Of a stretch of DNA of 64,000 nt, positions 41,576-49,780 are shown in pieces. The stretch spans positions 1 to 64,000 of the forward strand of contig NZ_JARZAG010000037.1 of NCBI RefSeq assembly GCF_029892155.1, in the 5' to 3' direction. A model generated the notes under the pieces. The model saw only the letters and a list, made by a program, of their open reading frames with translations. It was not told the DNA's origin and did not search any database. Source of the DNA: Kitasatospora sp. GAS204B (GTDB lineage: Bacteria; Actinomycetota; Actinomycetes; Streptomycetales; Streptomycetaceae). A program made the position numbers and the translations under genes. How positions within the stretch are numbered: position 1 is the stretch's first letter; every line of letters begins with the position of its first letter.

Positions 41576-42982
41576 TCAGGAGCAGGTGGCGTCGGCTCTG
41601 GGCCGGTCCGGCTGCTCCGGTGGCCACGCGGCGATGTGGTCGCAGTCGTCGCGGGCCGGGACGGGGCTGGCAACCAGGCCCTCGCCGGGCAGTTCGAGGT
41701 AGTCGCAGTCGATGTCGGCCACGACGAATTCCGGTTGTCCACCGGTGAGTTGGGCCACGATGAAGGCGGCGCTCGCCCGCGTGACGTCACGGGTGTGTCC
41801 GAGTGGCAGAAGTGACCGCGTTTCGGCGATGGCCTCGTTCTCCCCGGCCCGCAGCACCACACGGACACCCGGGGCCGCGCCGTGCGCGGCGACGGCCACG
41901 GCGATGTTGTCCAGCTCGTCCGATCCCATGGCAGCCAGCGCCCGCGCGCGGTGCAGTCCGAGTCGCTGGAGTACGTGGCGGTCCTCGCCGTGGGCGAGTA
42001 CGACGGGTATGCCCAGTGAGCGGGCCAGTCGGAGGTGGGCGGCGGTCGGGTCGCGTTCGATGGCGACCACGGGGATGTGCAGTTGGTGCAGTGCCTGGCA
42101 CAAGCGGATGCCCACGTGTCCGAGTCCTACGACGAGGACGTGGCCGGACCGGGGTAGTGCGCGCGGGCCGAGGATGCCGACGAGGCGCGGGCCGCTCATG
42201 CGGTTGACGAGGCCGGCCGTGAGCAGCGCGGTGAAGCCGAGTGTCGCCAGCATCATGGCGCCGGAGACCGCTTGGTAGGCGGTGTGCCCGGGGTGCGTGA
42301 CGGCGGGTCCGACGGCTGTGACGACCCGCGCGGCCTCGACGAACGCCGTCCCGACCGGTTCGTGGAAGGCCGTGCACAGCCAGGCCCAGTCCAGACCCAG
42401 CACGGCCGTGATGCCGGCGAGTCCGCCGAGGAACATGCGGGTGTCCGCGTCGTAGGGCCGCAGTTGTCCGCTGAGCCGCCCGAGCAGGGATCGCCACCGC
42501 GCGGTCGCGGCGTTCTGCCATGTCGTGTGTGTCGGGCGGCCGTCCTGCCGTCGCACCGCGTGTCCCGTCCGGGACAGCGCCAGGAGGTCGGGGGCCGCGC
42601 AGAGCCCGGCAAGAGTGGGGGCCAGCAGTTCGGCCGGGGAGAGGGTTGTGCAGTGCGGCAGGAGGGCCTGGAGCTGTTGCGCGATGGTGCGGTCGAAGAC
42701 GGTGACGACGACGGGTGCGGCAGGGCTGAGGTGCCGGACGGCGAGGGCGTAGCGGAGTGCGGTGACGTCGTCGCGTGTCAGGACGGCTACTCCCGCCGGT
42801 CTGCCGGCCAGGGCTCGTCCGAGCTCCTGGTCGTCGGGTGCCGGGAGGTGGTGTACCTGCCGGCGCTGTTGGCGCAGAGCGGCGCAGACACGTCGGGTGA
42901 GGTTGGTCGTCCCGATCACGACGAAGCCGCCCGTGTCGGGCTCGCGGTCCGAAGTGGCGGGGCCGGCGGAGGTGTTGTGCAC
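41576..42982 (-). CDS. TrkA-N (RCK-like) membrane protein, potassium-channel relative with degenerate filter
   Basis: 468 residues from a GTG at 42982 with agaggaag 7 nt upstream. Order: an N-terminal Rossmann-like domain (FVVIGTTNLTRRV), two membrane segments separated by a short loop (about 170-260), then a TrkA-N domain (HVLVVGLGHVGIRLCQ) and its continuation. The arrangement recalls bacterial 2-TM potassium channels with RCK domains. Where TVGYGD is expected, the loop reads TAVGPAVTHP, so ion selectivity is doubtful. It may bind NAD(H) and regulate another transporter. The frame continues upstream to 43567 without membrane or Rossmann features. Confidence 0.72.
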   Translation of the reverse strand: MHNTSAGPATSDREPDTGGFVVIGTTNLTRRVCAALRQQRRQVHHLPAPDDQELGRALAGRPAGVAVLTRDDVTALRYALAVRHLSPAAPVVVTVFDRTIAQQLQALLPHCTTLSPAELLAPTLAGLCAAPDLLALSRTGHAVRRQDGRPTHTTWQNAATARWRSLLGRLSGQLRPYDADTRMFLGGLAGITAVLGLDWAWLCTAFHEPVGTAFVEAARVVTAVGPAVTHPGHTAYQAVSGAMMLATLGFTALLTAGLVNRMSGPRLVGILGPRALPRSGHVLVVGLGHVGIRLCQALHQLHIPVVAIERDPTAAHLRLARSLGIPVVLAHGEDRHVLQRLGLHRARALAAMGSDELDNIAVAVAAHGAAPGVRVVLRAGENEAIAETRSLLPLGHTRDVTRASAAFIVAQLTGGQPEFVVADIDCDYLELPGEGLVASPVPARDDCDHIAAWPPEQPDRPRADATCS

Positions 42983-43157
42983 AGCGAGGCTTCCTCTGGC
43001 TGTGGTGGGCGGACGTGGCGGGGCGGGGGAGTGGGTGGCGTGCGTGATCGACGCACGCCACCGGTGGCGGGGCTGCCGGCTGTTGGTCAGGGGCGTGGCT
43101 CCGGGCGGCCGGTGGGGGAGGTGCCCGGAGCCACGCCCGGTCAGCGGGGCGTCCGCC

Positions 43158-43946
43158 CTAGCAGGCGCCGCCGGCGCCGGGTCCGCCGAGCTGGAACGAA
43201 GTGGCGGTGGCGCTGCCGAAGTTGTAGTCAGCGGGATCGGTCGCCCGCACCACGAAGTTCGGTTGGTCGTTGGACCCGTAGAGCTGGTAGTTCGAGATGG
43301 AGGAGGAGTTGGACCGGCTGCCGCAGGAGCCGTCGCCCATCCAGCTCTGGCTGACCTGGTCGGGGTCGGCGACTTCACCGAAGGCGCTGACGAGTTGCGC
43401 GCTGGTGAACGTGTCGGCCTGGGTGACGGGGTCCTGCCAGAGCGAGTCGGGGAAGTCGCCGACGGCGTGACCGTTGTAGTAGATCCACCAGGCCTGGGTG
43501 TTGGCGTCGTGGTCGATCTGGTAGGTGGCGGTGACGCCCGAGGTGACGGGCATACCGGGCCAGACACCGGTGCCGGTGGCGGGGACGAAGCCGCAGCCGT
43601 TGTAGCACGAGACCTGGCCGTTGACCCAGTGGAAGACGAACAGGTGCGGCAGGTAGTCGCCGTTGACCTGCGGGTCGACGGTCCAGCCCACCTCGATGGT
43701 GGACTGCTGGTTCGCGTCCTGCACGGACAGTTCCTGCAGTGAGTGGCCTTGTGCGCTCGCCACGTAGGGGGTGGCCTGCATCATGGTGACGCCGGCGCCG
43801 GTGGCGTTGGTGTTCTGCTGACCGGAGACGTAGCTGAACCACGCGCCGTTTCGGTAGGTCGCGGCGTCCGCGCTCTGCACGGGCAGCAGGAGCGAGAGCC
43901 CAAGCGCTGCCGCGCCGAGCGCGGTGAGTGTTCTTCGGATGGACAT
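43158..43946 (-). CDS. Secreted neprosin-family (DUF239-like) protein
   Basis: 262 residues from the ATG at 43946 (aaaggg upstream). A Sec signal peptide ends ADAATY near residue 30. The mature protein shows the neprosin pattern: STIEVGWTVDPQ, HLFVFHWVNGQ, CYNGCGF, WWIYYNG and GDFPDSLW. Neprosins are glutamate-class prolyl endopeptidases first known from plants; bacterial members are secreted. Which Glu residues are catalytic is not certain from the sequence alone. It stands alone, with a long upstream region that carries a motif shared with the XRE-TPR regulator promoter. Confidence 0.72.
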   Translation of the reverse strand: MSIRRTLTALGAAALGLSLLLPVQSADAATYRNGAWFSYVSGQQNTNATGAGVTMMQATPYVASAQGHSLQELSVQDANQQSTIEVGWTVDPQVNGDYLPHLFVFHWVNGQVSCYNGCGFVPATGTGVWPGMPVTSGVTATYQIDHDANTQAWWIYYNGHAVGDFPDSLWQDPVTQADTFTSAQLVSAFGEVADPDQVSQSWMGDGSCGSRSNSSSISNYQLYGSNDQPNFVVRATDPADYNFGSATATSFQLGGPGAGGAC

Positions 43947-44514
43947 GACTGACCCTTTTTCTGTGGGGGTTCGTCCCGGGGACGGGCTGGTCCCGGGAGG
44001 TTGGGGGCCCGGCGCCGACAGTTCGCGCGCTGTCGGCGATCGCCACCTCGGGTCCGTTCGTGAACGCCGAGGCGGTGCCCACGCGTTGACGCATCCCGCC
44101 GGAGCAGTGGCGCGGGTGGTCGCGGGCCCTGCCGGGTGGCTCGGGGACGCCAGGTGGCCGGCTCGAGTGCGAGAACGGCCGCCCGCCGGATCCCGACTCG
44201 GCGACGGCGACGGGGGGTTCGCCGCGTGCGAGGTCATCGGGCGGTGCGGCGAGCGTGGCGCAGGCAGCGAGTACGGCCGCCCCGTGCCGGCCCATCCCCA
44301 GCGCCCGGGCGACCTTCACGGCCTTCCGCTCCCGCAGAGATCTCACGACGGAGCAGCACCGTGGCCGGCTGGCCGAGCCCAAGGGCGAGCACTGATACTC
44401 GTGAGATAACTTCAGTTACATGGCTGGTTAAGTTAGGGGTAACCGACGGAGCCCCGCAACCCCTACCGCCAAGTCGCTTTCGAGTGGGAGGAAACGGCGG
44501 CCGCCGCGACGGTC
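43947..44514. promoter_or_regulatory. Region upstream of the neprosin-like gene with a shared motif
   Basis: Contains the OppD remnant and, at 44423-44437, gctggttaagttagg. This is 13/15 identical to the reverse complement of 46119-46133, upstream of the XRE-TPR regulator. Within it ggtta...taacc forms an inverted repeat (44426-44444). Confidence 0.45.
44026..44121 (-). pseudogene. OppD/DppD-type ABC ATPase fragment
   Basis: About 30 residues (CSGGMRQRV, then FTNGPEVAIADS) match the signature and Walker B region of oligopeptide transporter ATPases, usually SGGMRQRV...PELLIADEP. The flanking sequence does not continue the gene. The Walker B Glu is lost. Confidence 0.55.
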
Positions 44515-45879
44515 TCAGCCGTGTCGCTCGGGTGGCACGACGGGGACGGCCGGTGCCGGGCCGAGCGTCGTGGTGCCGGGGTGGGCGGCGCGCAGCAGGC
44601 CCTGGCGGTAGGCCGCCACGGCCTCATCGGTGCGCTCGAGACGGTGCAGCAGGTCTCCGAGCATGCGGCAGGCGTCGGCCAGGTCGCCGGACGCGCCGGC
44701 CTCCTCCAGCAGGGCAACGGCGGCGCGGTAGTGCCGCTCGGCCGCGTCGGTGTCGGCGTGCTCCTCTCGGATCGAGCCGAGCAGGCGGTGCGCGGCGGCG
44801 GCGTGCACGGAGCCGTGGCCGAGGCCCAGGTCGCCGAGCATCCCGGTGAGCAAGTCCGCAGCCTCCTCGCCACGGCCGCGCCGCCACCACACGTCGGCGA
44901 GTTCCACCTCCACCTGGAGGGCGTAGAACTCTGCCCCGGCGGCGCGCAACATGTCCCGCGCGGCCTCCAGCTCGGCCTCCGCCGCGGGCAGTCGACCGTG
45001 CTGGGTGTGCAGGTAGCCGCGCATCCAGTGGCAGTGCGCCAGGTCGGTGCGGATCTCCCACTGCTGGTACACCGTCTGTGCCTTGACCAGGTAGGCCTCC
45101 GCGTCCTCGAAGCGGCCCTGGGCCGCGAGTGTGCGGGCCACGCCCCGGTGCAGGTTGGCGACGGACACGGGATCGTGCACGCGTGGCGCCAGCTCCAGGG
45201 CGTGGTTCGCCGCCTGTCCGGCTCGCTCGTAGGCGCCCATGTCCAGGTAGAGGGTGAGTACCGTGGTGTAGAGCAGCAGCAGCGCGTCGGGGTCGGCCAG
45301 GCCCTGGTCGTTGAGCTCGTCGAGGGTGTTCTCCAGCAGGTAGCAGGCATAACGGAGTTCGCCGGCAAGCCGCAGTGTTCGCGCCCGCCCGCGGATCGCG
45401 GCGACTCGGCGTGGTAGCGGCTCCTCGGCGAGCAACTGCTCGGCCTCCTCGAACCGGTTCCGAGCGGTCGTGAGGTCGCCGCGTTCCAGCGCGCAGTCGC
45501 CGAGCGCGACGAGAACCTCGGACCGCAGGTCGGTCAGGTCGAGTTGGACGGTCTGCTCCAGCAGATCGCTCAACAGGTCTGCGGCGGTGCCCTCGCCGGT
45601 GCCGAGCAGGCGGCGGGCCTCGCTCAGGCCAAGCCGCAGTCGGGCGCGCAGGCCGGTGGGAATGCCGGTGGCCAGCTGCTCGTAGCTGGTGCCGAGCTTC
45701 TCCGCGAGGTAGCGCAGCGCGGTCTCGGAGGGACGGCCCTTGCCCGCCTCCAGGGTGGAGACGTAGGCAGCGGTGTACTGGGGCTCCGCGAGCTGCCGCT
45801 GGGTCAAGCCGAGTTCGGTGCGCAGCCGTTGGATGCGCTCGCCGACCTGCTTCGGCTCGCCGGTACCCTCCCCGGCCAT
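44515..45879 (-). CDS. XRE-type regulator with TPR domain
   Basis: 454 residues. The N-terminal XRE helix-turn-helix (about 11-70: RIQRLRTELGLTQRQLAE, STLEAGKGRPS) is followed by ~370 residues of TPR-like helical repeats. The architecture resembles peptide-sensing RRNPP-type regulators of Firmicutes and TPR regulators of streptomycete antibiotic clusters. The ATG has ggaaggaag 5 nt upstream. A motif with taaccag repeats lies ~240 bp upstream and a related copy lies beyond its 3' end, consistent with autoregulation and control of the neighbour. Confidence 0.85.
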   Translation of the reverse strand: MAGEGTGEPKQVGERIQRLRTELGLTQRQLAEPQYTAAYVSTLEAGKGRPSETALRYLAEKLGTSYEQLATGIPTGLRARLRLGLSEARRLLGTGEGTAADLLSDLLEQTVQLDLTDLRSEVLVALGDCALERGDLTTARNRFEEAEQLLAEEPLPRRVAAIRGRARTLRLAGELRYACYLLENTLDELNDQGLADPDALLLLYTTVLTLYLDMGAYERAGQAANHALELAPRVHDPVSVANLHRGVARTLAAQGRFEDAEAYLVKAQTVYQQWEIRTDLAHCHWMRGYLHTQHGRLPAAEAELEAARDMLRAAGAEFYALQVEVELADVWWRRGRGEEAADLLTGMLGDLGLGHGSVHAAAAHRLLGSIREEHADTDAAERHYRAAVALLEEAGASGDLADACRMLGDLLHRLERTDEAVAAYRQGLLRAAHPGTTTLGPAPAVPVVPPERHG

Positions 45880-46298
45880 GGGGCTTCCTTCCTGGTCCTG
45901 GTTGCGGCGATCTGATCGCCCGTCATGGTCCGCTCATGGCCAGGCTCCCTCAGCGGGAGCACGGCCGAACACTCCTATCACAGCGCCGCCGCGGCCGTTC
46001 CCTCCCGTTGCGCCCGCTTCCTCCCGTGCTGCCCCTTCTCTCCAGGCGCCGTAACCGAATCGCAACCGTGGCGGCGGGACTACTCGTCGGTCGGGGATTG
46101 CTCCGGCCATCCGTCCGACCTAGGTTAACCAGCTAAATAACCAGAGTTACAGAGCCATTTATGTTCCCCGCGTGTCGCTGACTCCGCCATCGCGCTGCTC
46201 AGCTCACGCGTCCCCGCGGATGAGCTCCCATCCCCGCTCCTCCGCTCCACCGTCCGCTTTCGCGCCCGCCAGGACGCGACCGCCCTCCGGAGGCCCCT
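45880..46298. promoter_or_regulatory. Regulator upstream region with TAACCAG repeats
   Basis: At 46119-46144 the sequence cctaggttaaccagc contains the palindrome ggttaacc (46123-46130). The heptamer taaccag occurs at 46126 and 46138, a 12-bp spacing. The local AT-richness stands out against the GC-rich background, as at a promoter or operator. Confidence 0.5.
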
Positions 46299-46385
46299 GT
46301 GGTCACCCACCACATGATCAAGTCCGTCCCGACCGGCCTCGGCCCGCTCCGACTCACCAGCACCGTCTGTGAGCTGCCCGGCTAG
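46299..46385 (+). CDS. Possible short peptide gene
   Basis: A 28-codon frame opens at GTG 46299 with ggagg 5 nt upstream. It reads VVTHHMIKSVPTGLGPLRLT and then ends STVCELPG. It is divergent from the XRE-TPR regulator. No family recognised and no export or maturation genes are adjacent, so this may be chance. Confidence 0.25.
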   Translation: MVTHHMIKSVPTGLGPLRLTSTVCELPG

Positions 46386-46703
46386 TACGGGCTGGGCCCG
46401 ATACCTACTGCGCGCGCAGGTCCAGCGACACCCCGCGCCACAGCGGCTCCGTGCGGGTGGGAAGTTGCGAAGCCGCCGCAACGGCGCCGGTTCGTCGAAC
46501 ACCTGGCCGGCCGCTGGCCTGGCACGGGAGGACGACGCCGCCGACCGCATCGGCCCCAGGATGTAAACCCGTGGGCCGATGCCGGCGCGAGTGATCGATC
46601 GGTGGGCTGATGTCGCACGCAAGGGGCACGTGACAACGTTCCCCCCGTGCCCACGGACTGGCCGTCGCGCCATGATTGACGATCCGTCATCCCAGGGGGA
46701 GCC
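46386..46703. other. Intergenic region upstream of the hydrolase
   Basis: About 320 bp. No convincing gene; short frames here lack protein features. Confidence 0.35.
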
Positions 46704-47936
46704 GTGACCACCACGCCGTTCACCGGCCGCAAGGACCTGACGCGCCGCCGCATGCTCGGAGCCACGCTGACCGCTGGAGCCGCCGTGCCGCTTGCCGCCA
46801 TCGCCGGGCCCGCGTGGGCAGAGCCGGGCGCCCCGGCCGCTCCGCCCGCCCCCGGCCCGACGCGGCTCACGCTGCCCGTGCCCACCGGGCCGCACCCGGT
46901 GGGCACGGTCCAGCTGCACCTCGTCGACCGGTCGCGCCCGGACGACATCGCGGGCCCCGGACACTTCCGCGAGCTGATGGCCACCGTCTGGTACCCCGCC
47001 CGGGACGTCGAGCGGTACCCGCTGGCGCCCTGGATGCCGGCCGGCGCCCTTCAGGCGTTCCTCGCCGACGTGGGATTCAGCGCCCTCGCCCCCCTGGCGC
47101 CGCTCACCGCCGGCCACGTGGGCGCTCCGGTGCGGCGGTCGGGCCGGCGGCTGCCCGTCCTCGTGTACTCGCACGGCGCGCACAGTCACCAGGGCGACCA
47201 CACGATCATGGTCCAGGAGCTGGCCAGCCACGGATGCGCGGTCGTGACGATCGCTCACCAGTACGACACGTACACCGAGTTCCCGGACGGCCGGATCGCC
47301 GTCCCCAGCGACAACCGGAACGCCCCCACCTACCCGGGGGACTTCGCCGCGGACCTCCGCTTCGTCCTCGACTGCGTCGAGCAGCTGGCCGCCGGGTGCA
47401 ATCCGGACGTCGGCCGGCGGGAGCTGCCGGCCGGGCTGCTCGGCTCCCTCGACCCCCACCGCATGGGCGCGTTCGGCTGGTCGAAGGGCGGGACGGCCAC
47501 CGCCTGCGCCACGCTCGCGGACGAGCGCATCCGAGCCGGGCTGAGCCTCGACGGCCCGATGCAGATGAACCCGCCGCTGACCGGCGACCTGGACCGGCCG
47601 TTCATGATGATGACCGCCGTGTTCACCCGGGCCACCGATCCCCAGGCCGCCGCGTTCTGGTCGCACCTGCGGGGCTGGCGGCTGAACATCCAGGCCCAGG
47701 GCGCCGTTCACGTGTCGTACGGCGACAACGAGGCGCTGTTCCCGCAGGTGGCGAAGCTGCTCGGATGGAGCGGGCAGCAGCTCCAGGGCACGATCGGCAC
47801 CCTCGATCCCGACCAGGGGGTGAAGATCCAGCAGGCGTACCCCCTGGCGTTCTTCGACGAGCACCTGCGCCACCGCCGCGGGCACCTGCTCGACGGGCCG
47901 TCTCCGGCCTTCCCGGCGGTGACGTTCCTCCCGTGA
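46704..47936 (+). CDS. Secreted alpha/beta hydrolase (PAF-acetylhydrolase/lipase-like), Tat-exported
   Basis: 410 residues from a GTG preceded by gggggag. A twin-arginine signal (TRRRMLGATL) ends near AWAE (residue 40). The alpha/beta hydrolase core shows VLVYSHGAHSHQGDH (oxyanion HG) and the nucleophile elbow GWSKGG with S260. A candidate acid and a His (AVHVSYGD) follow. It resembles platelet-activating-factor acetylhydrolase-like or chlorophyllase-like secreted esterases. Monocistronic. Confidence 0.8.
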   Translation: MTTTPFTGRKDLTRRRMLGATLTAGAAVPLAAIAGPAWAEPGAPAAPPAPGPTRLTLPVPTGPHPVGTVQLHLVDRSRPDDIAGPGHFRELMATVWYPARDVERYPLAPWMPAGALQAFLADVGFSALAPLAPLTAGHVGAPVRRSGRRLPVLVYSHGAHSHQGDHTIMVQELASHGCAVVTIAHQYDTYTEFPDGRIAVPSDNRNAPTYPGDFAADLRFVLDCVEQLAAGCNPDVGRRELPAGLLGSLDPHRMGAFGWSKGGTATACATLADERIRAGLSLDGPMQMNPPLTGDLDRPFMMMTAVFTRATDPQAAAFWSHLRGWRLNIQAQGAVHVSYGDNEALFPQVAKLLGWSGQQLQGTIGTLDPDQGVKIQQAYPLAFFDEHLRHRRGHLLDGPSPAFPAVTFLP

Positions 47937-48231
47937 GCACCGGGGGCTGCGGCTTGCCGTTGCCGCCGTGGCCGGCGGTCAACGGCAGTGCCGCATTCAG
48001 CGCGCCGGATGGTCCTGGGAGCGGATGCCCGCTGGGTTAGAGGTTCCTACAATCCCGCAGGGCCTGCAGCGGACTGCTGTTGTGTGGATCTTCAGCGTTT
48101 GCGTGTGAACTGGCTTTCGAGCTGGGTATCCGTAAGGATCGACGGTTGGGTGCGGGGCGCCCGAGTGCGCTCGGCCGACCGGCCCTACCTGCACCCGAGG
48201 TCTACCCTCCCGAAGTCAGAGAGCCCCGTTC
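47937..48231. other. Intergenic region upstream of guaB1
   Basis: About 295 bp; expected to hold the guaB1 promoter. No gene or riboswitch recognised. Confidence 0.4.
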
Positions 48232-49695
48232 ATGCGCTTCTTGAACCCCCAGACCGGCACGATCGACGACCGTTATTCGGGACCGTACGACCTGACGTAC
48301 GACGACGTCTTCATGGTCCCCAGCCGCTCCGCAGTGGGCTCCCGGCAGGGCGTCGACCTCTCCTCGAACGACGGGACCGGCACCACCATCCCGCTGGTCG
48401 TGGCCAACATGACGGCGGTCGCCGGCCGGCGGATGGCCGAGACGGTGGCGCGGCGGGGTGGGCTGGTGGCCATTCCGCAGGACATCCCGACCGAGGTGAT
48501 CGCCGAGGTGATCGACTGGGTGAAGCAGCGGCACCTGGTGTTCGACACTCCGGTCACGCTCGCGCCCGGCGCCACGGTGGCCGACGCGCTGGCGCTGCTG
48601 CCGAAGCGGGCGCACGGGGCGCTGGTGGTGGTCGAGGATGGCAAGCCGGTCGGTGTGGTGGCGGAGAGCGACTGCCAGGGGGTCGACCGGTTCACCAGTG
48701 TCTCCCAGGTGATGTCGCGCGATCTGCTGCTGCTCGACGAGGGCATCGACCCGCGCGCCGCCTTCGAGCGGCTCAACGAGGGGCACCGCAAGGTCGCGCC
48801 CGTGGTGGACGCGGCGGGGATGCTGGTCGGCATCCTGACCCGCAAGGGCGCGCTGCGCGCCACGCTCTACACCCCGGCGGTGGACGCCGCCGGCAAGCTG
48901 CGGATCGCGGCGACCGTGGGGATCAACGGGGACGTTGCCGGCAAGGCCAAGGCGCTGCTCGAGGCCGGTGCGGACGTGCTGGTGGTGGACACCGCGCACG
49001 GTCACCAGGAGTCGATGATCAGCGCGCTGCGCGCGGTGCGCGGGCTGGACCCGAAGGTGCCGATCGTGGCCGGCAACGTGGTCTCCGCGGTGGGCGTGCG
49101 TGACCTGGTCGAGGCGGGCGCGGACATCCTCAAGGTCGGGGTCGGCCCGGGCGCGATGTGCACCACCCGGATGATGACCGGCGTGGGGCGCCCGCAGTTC
49201 TCGGCGGTGCTGGAGTGCGCGGCCGAGGCGCGCCGGCTGGGCAAGCACGTCTGGGCGGACGGCGGCGTGCGGCACCCGCGCGACGTCGCGATGGCGTTGG
49301 CCGCCGGCGCGTCCAACGTGATGGTCGGCTCCTGGTTCGCCGGTACCTACGAGTCGCCGGGCGACCTGCAGACCGCCGCCGACGGCCGCCAGTACAAGGA
49401 GAGCTTCGGCATGGCCTCGGCCCGCGCGGTGCTGAACCGCACCGCTGAGGAGTCCGGCTACGACCGGGCCCGCAAGGCGCTCTTCGAGGAGGGCATCTCC
49501 ACCTCGCGGATGTTCCTCGACCCGGCCCGCCCGGGTGTCGAGGACCTGATCGACTCGGTGATCGCGGGCGTCCGCAGCTCCTGCACCTACGCGGGCGCCA
49601 GCAGCCTGGAGGAGTTCCACGAGAAGGCGATCGTCGGAGTCCAGAGCGCGGCCGGCTTCGCCGAGGGCAAGCCGCTGCACTCCAGCTGGGCCTGA
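48232..49695 (+). CDS. guaB1: GuaB1-type GMP reductase (IMPDH-related, with CBS domains)
   Basis: 487 residues of the IMP dehydrogenase/GMP reductase barrel with an inserted pair of CBS domains (about 95-215). The catalytic Cys is C310 in GPGAMCTTRMMTG, followed by the flap with GMASARAVLNR. The N-terminus (RFLNPQTGTIDDRYSGPYDL) is that of the actinobacterial GuaB1 group. Members characterised in mycobacteria reduce GMP to IMP with NADPH, with CBS domains sensing purine nucleotides. It therefore probably serves purine salvage, not synthesis. A strong hairpin terminator follows. Confidence 0.88.
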   Translation: MRFLNPQTGTIDDRYSGPYDLTYDDVFMVPSRSAVGSRQGVDLSSNDGTGTTIPLVVANMTAVAGRRMAETVARRGGLVAIPQDIPTEVIAEVIDWVKQRHLVFDTPVTLAPGATVADALALLPKRAHGALVVVEDGKPVGVVAESDCQGVDRFTSVSQVMSRDLLLLDEGIDPRAAFERLNEGHRKVAPVVDAAGMLVGILTRKGALRATLYTPAVDAAGKLRIAATVGINGDVAGKAKALLEAGADVLVVDTAHGHQESMISALRAVRGLDPKVPIVAGNVVSAVGVRDLVEAGADILKVGVGPGAMCTTRMMTGVGRPQFSAVLECAAEARRLGKHVWADGGVRHPRDVAMALAAGASNVMVGSWFAGTYESPGDLQTAADGRQYKESFGMASARAVLNRTAEESGYDRARKALFEEGISTSRMFLDPARPGVEDLIDSVIAGVRSSCTYAGASSLEEFHEKAIVGVQSAAGFAEGKPLHSSWA

Positions 49696-49720
49696 TCGCC
49701 CGCGCGCCCGGCGCGACGCA

Positions 49721-49771
49721 CGGCCGAGCCCCCGACCGCCTGGGAGAACCAGGTGGTCGGGGGCTCGGCCG
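49721..49771. terminator. Bidirectional terminator between guaB1 and the chitinase gene
   Basis: A 23-bp stem (49721-49743 with 49749-49771, one G-U type mismatch, 5-nt loop gagaa). It lies between convergent genes, 25 bp after the guaB1 stop and 10 bp before the chitinase stop. Confidence 0.85.
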
Positions 49772-49780
49772 TCTGCGTGC

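Noticed and set aside
46299..46385. A lanthipeptide or other RiPP precursor
   Set aside because: One Cys and a few Ser/Thr are not enough; no modification, protease or export gene of a RiPP type is adjacent. Kept only as a possible short peptide.
48202..49680. A 492-codon frame antisense to guaB1
   Set aside because: Composition (His/Arg/Val-rich, no domain) and full overlap with a well-recognised enzyme mark it as a shadow.
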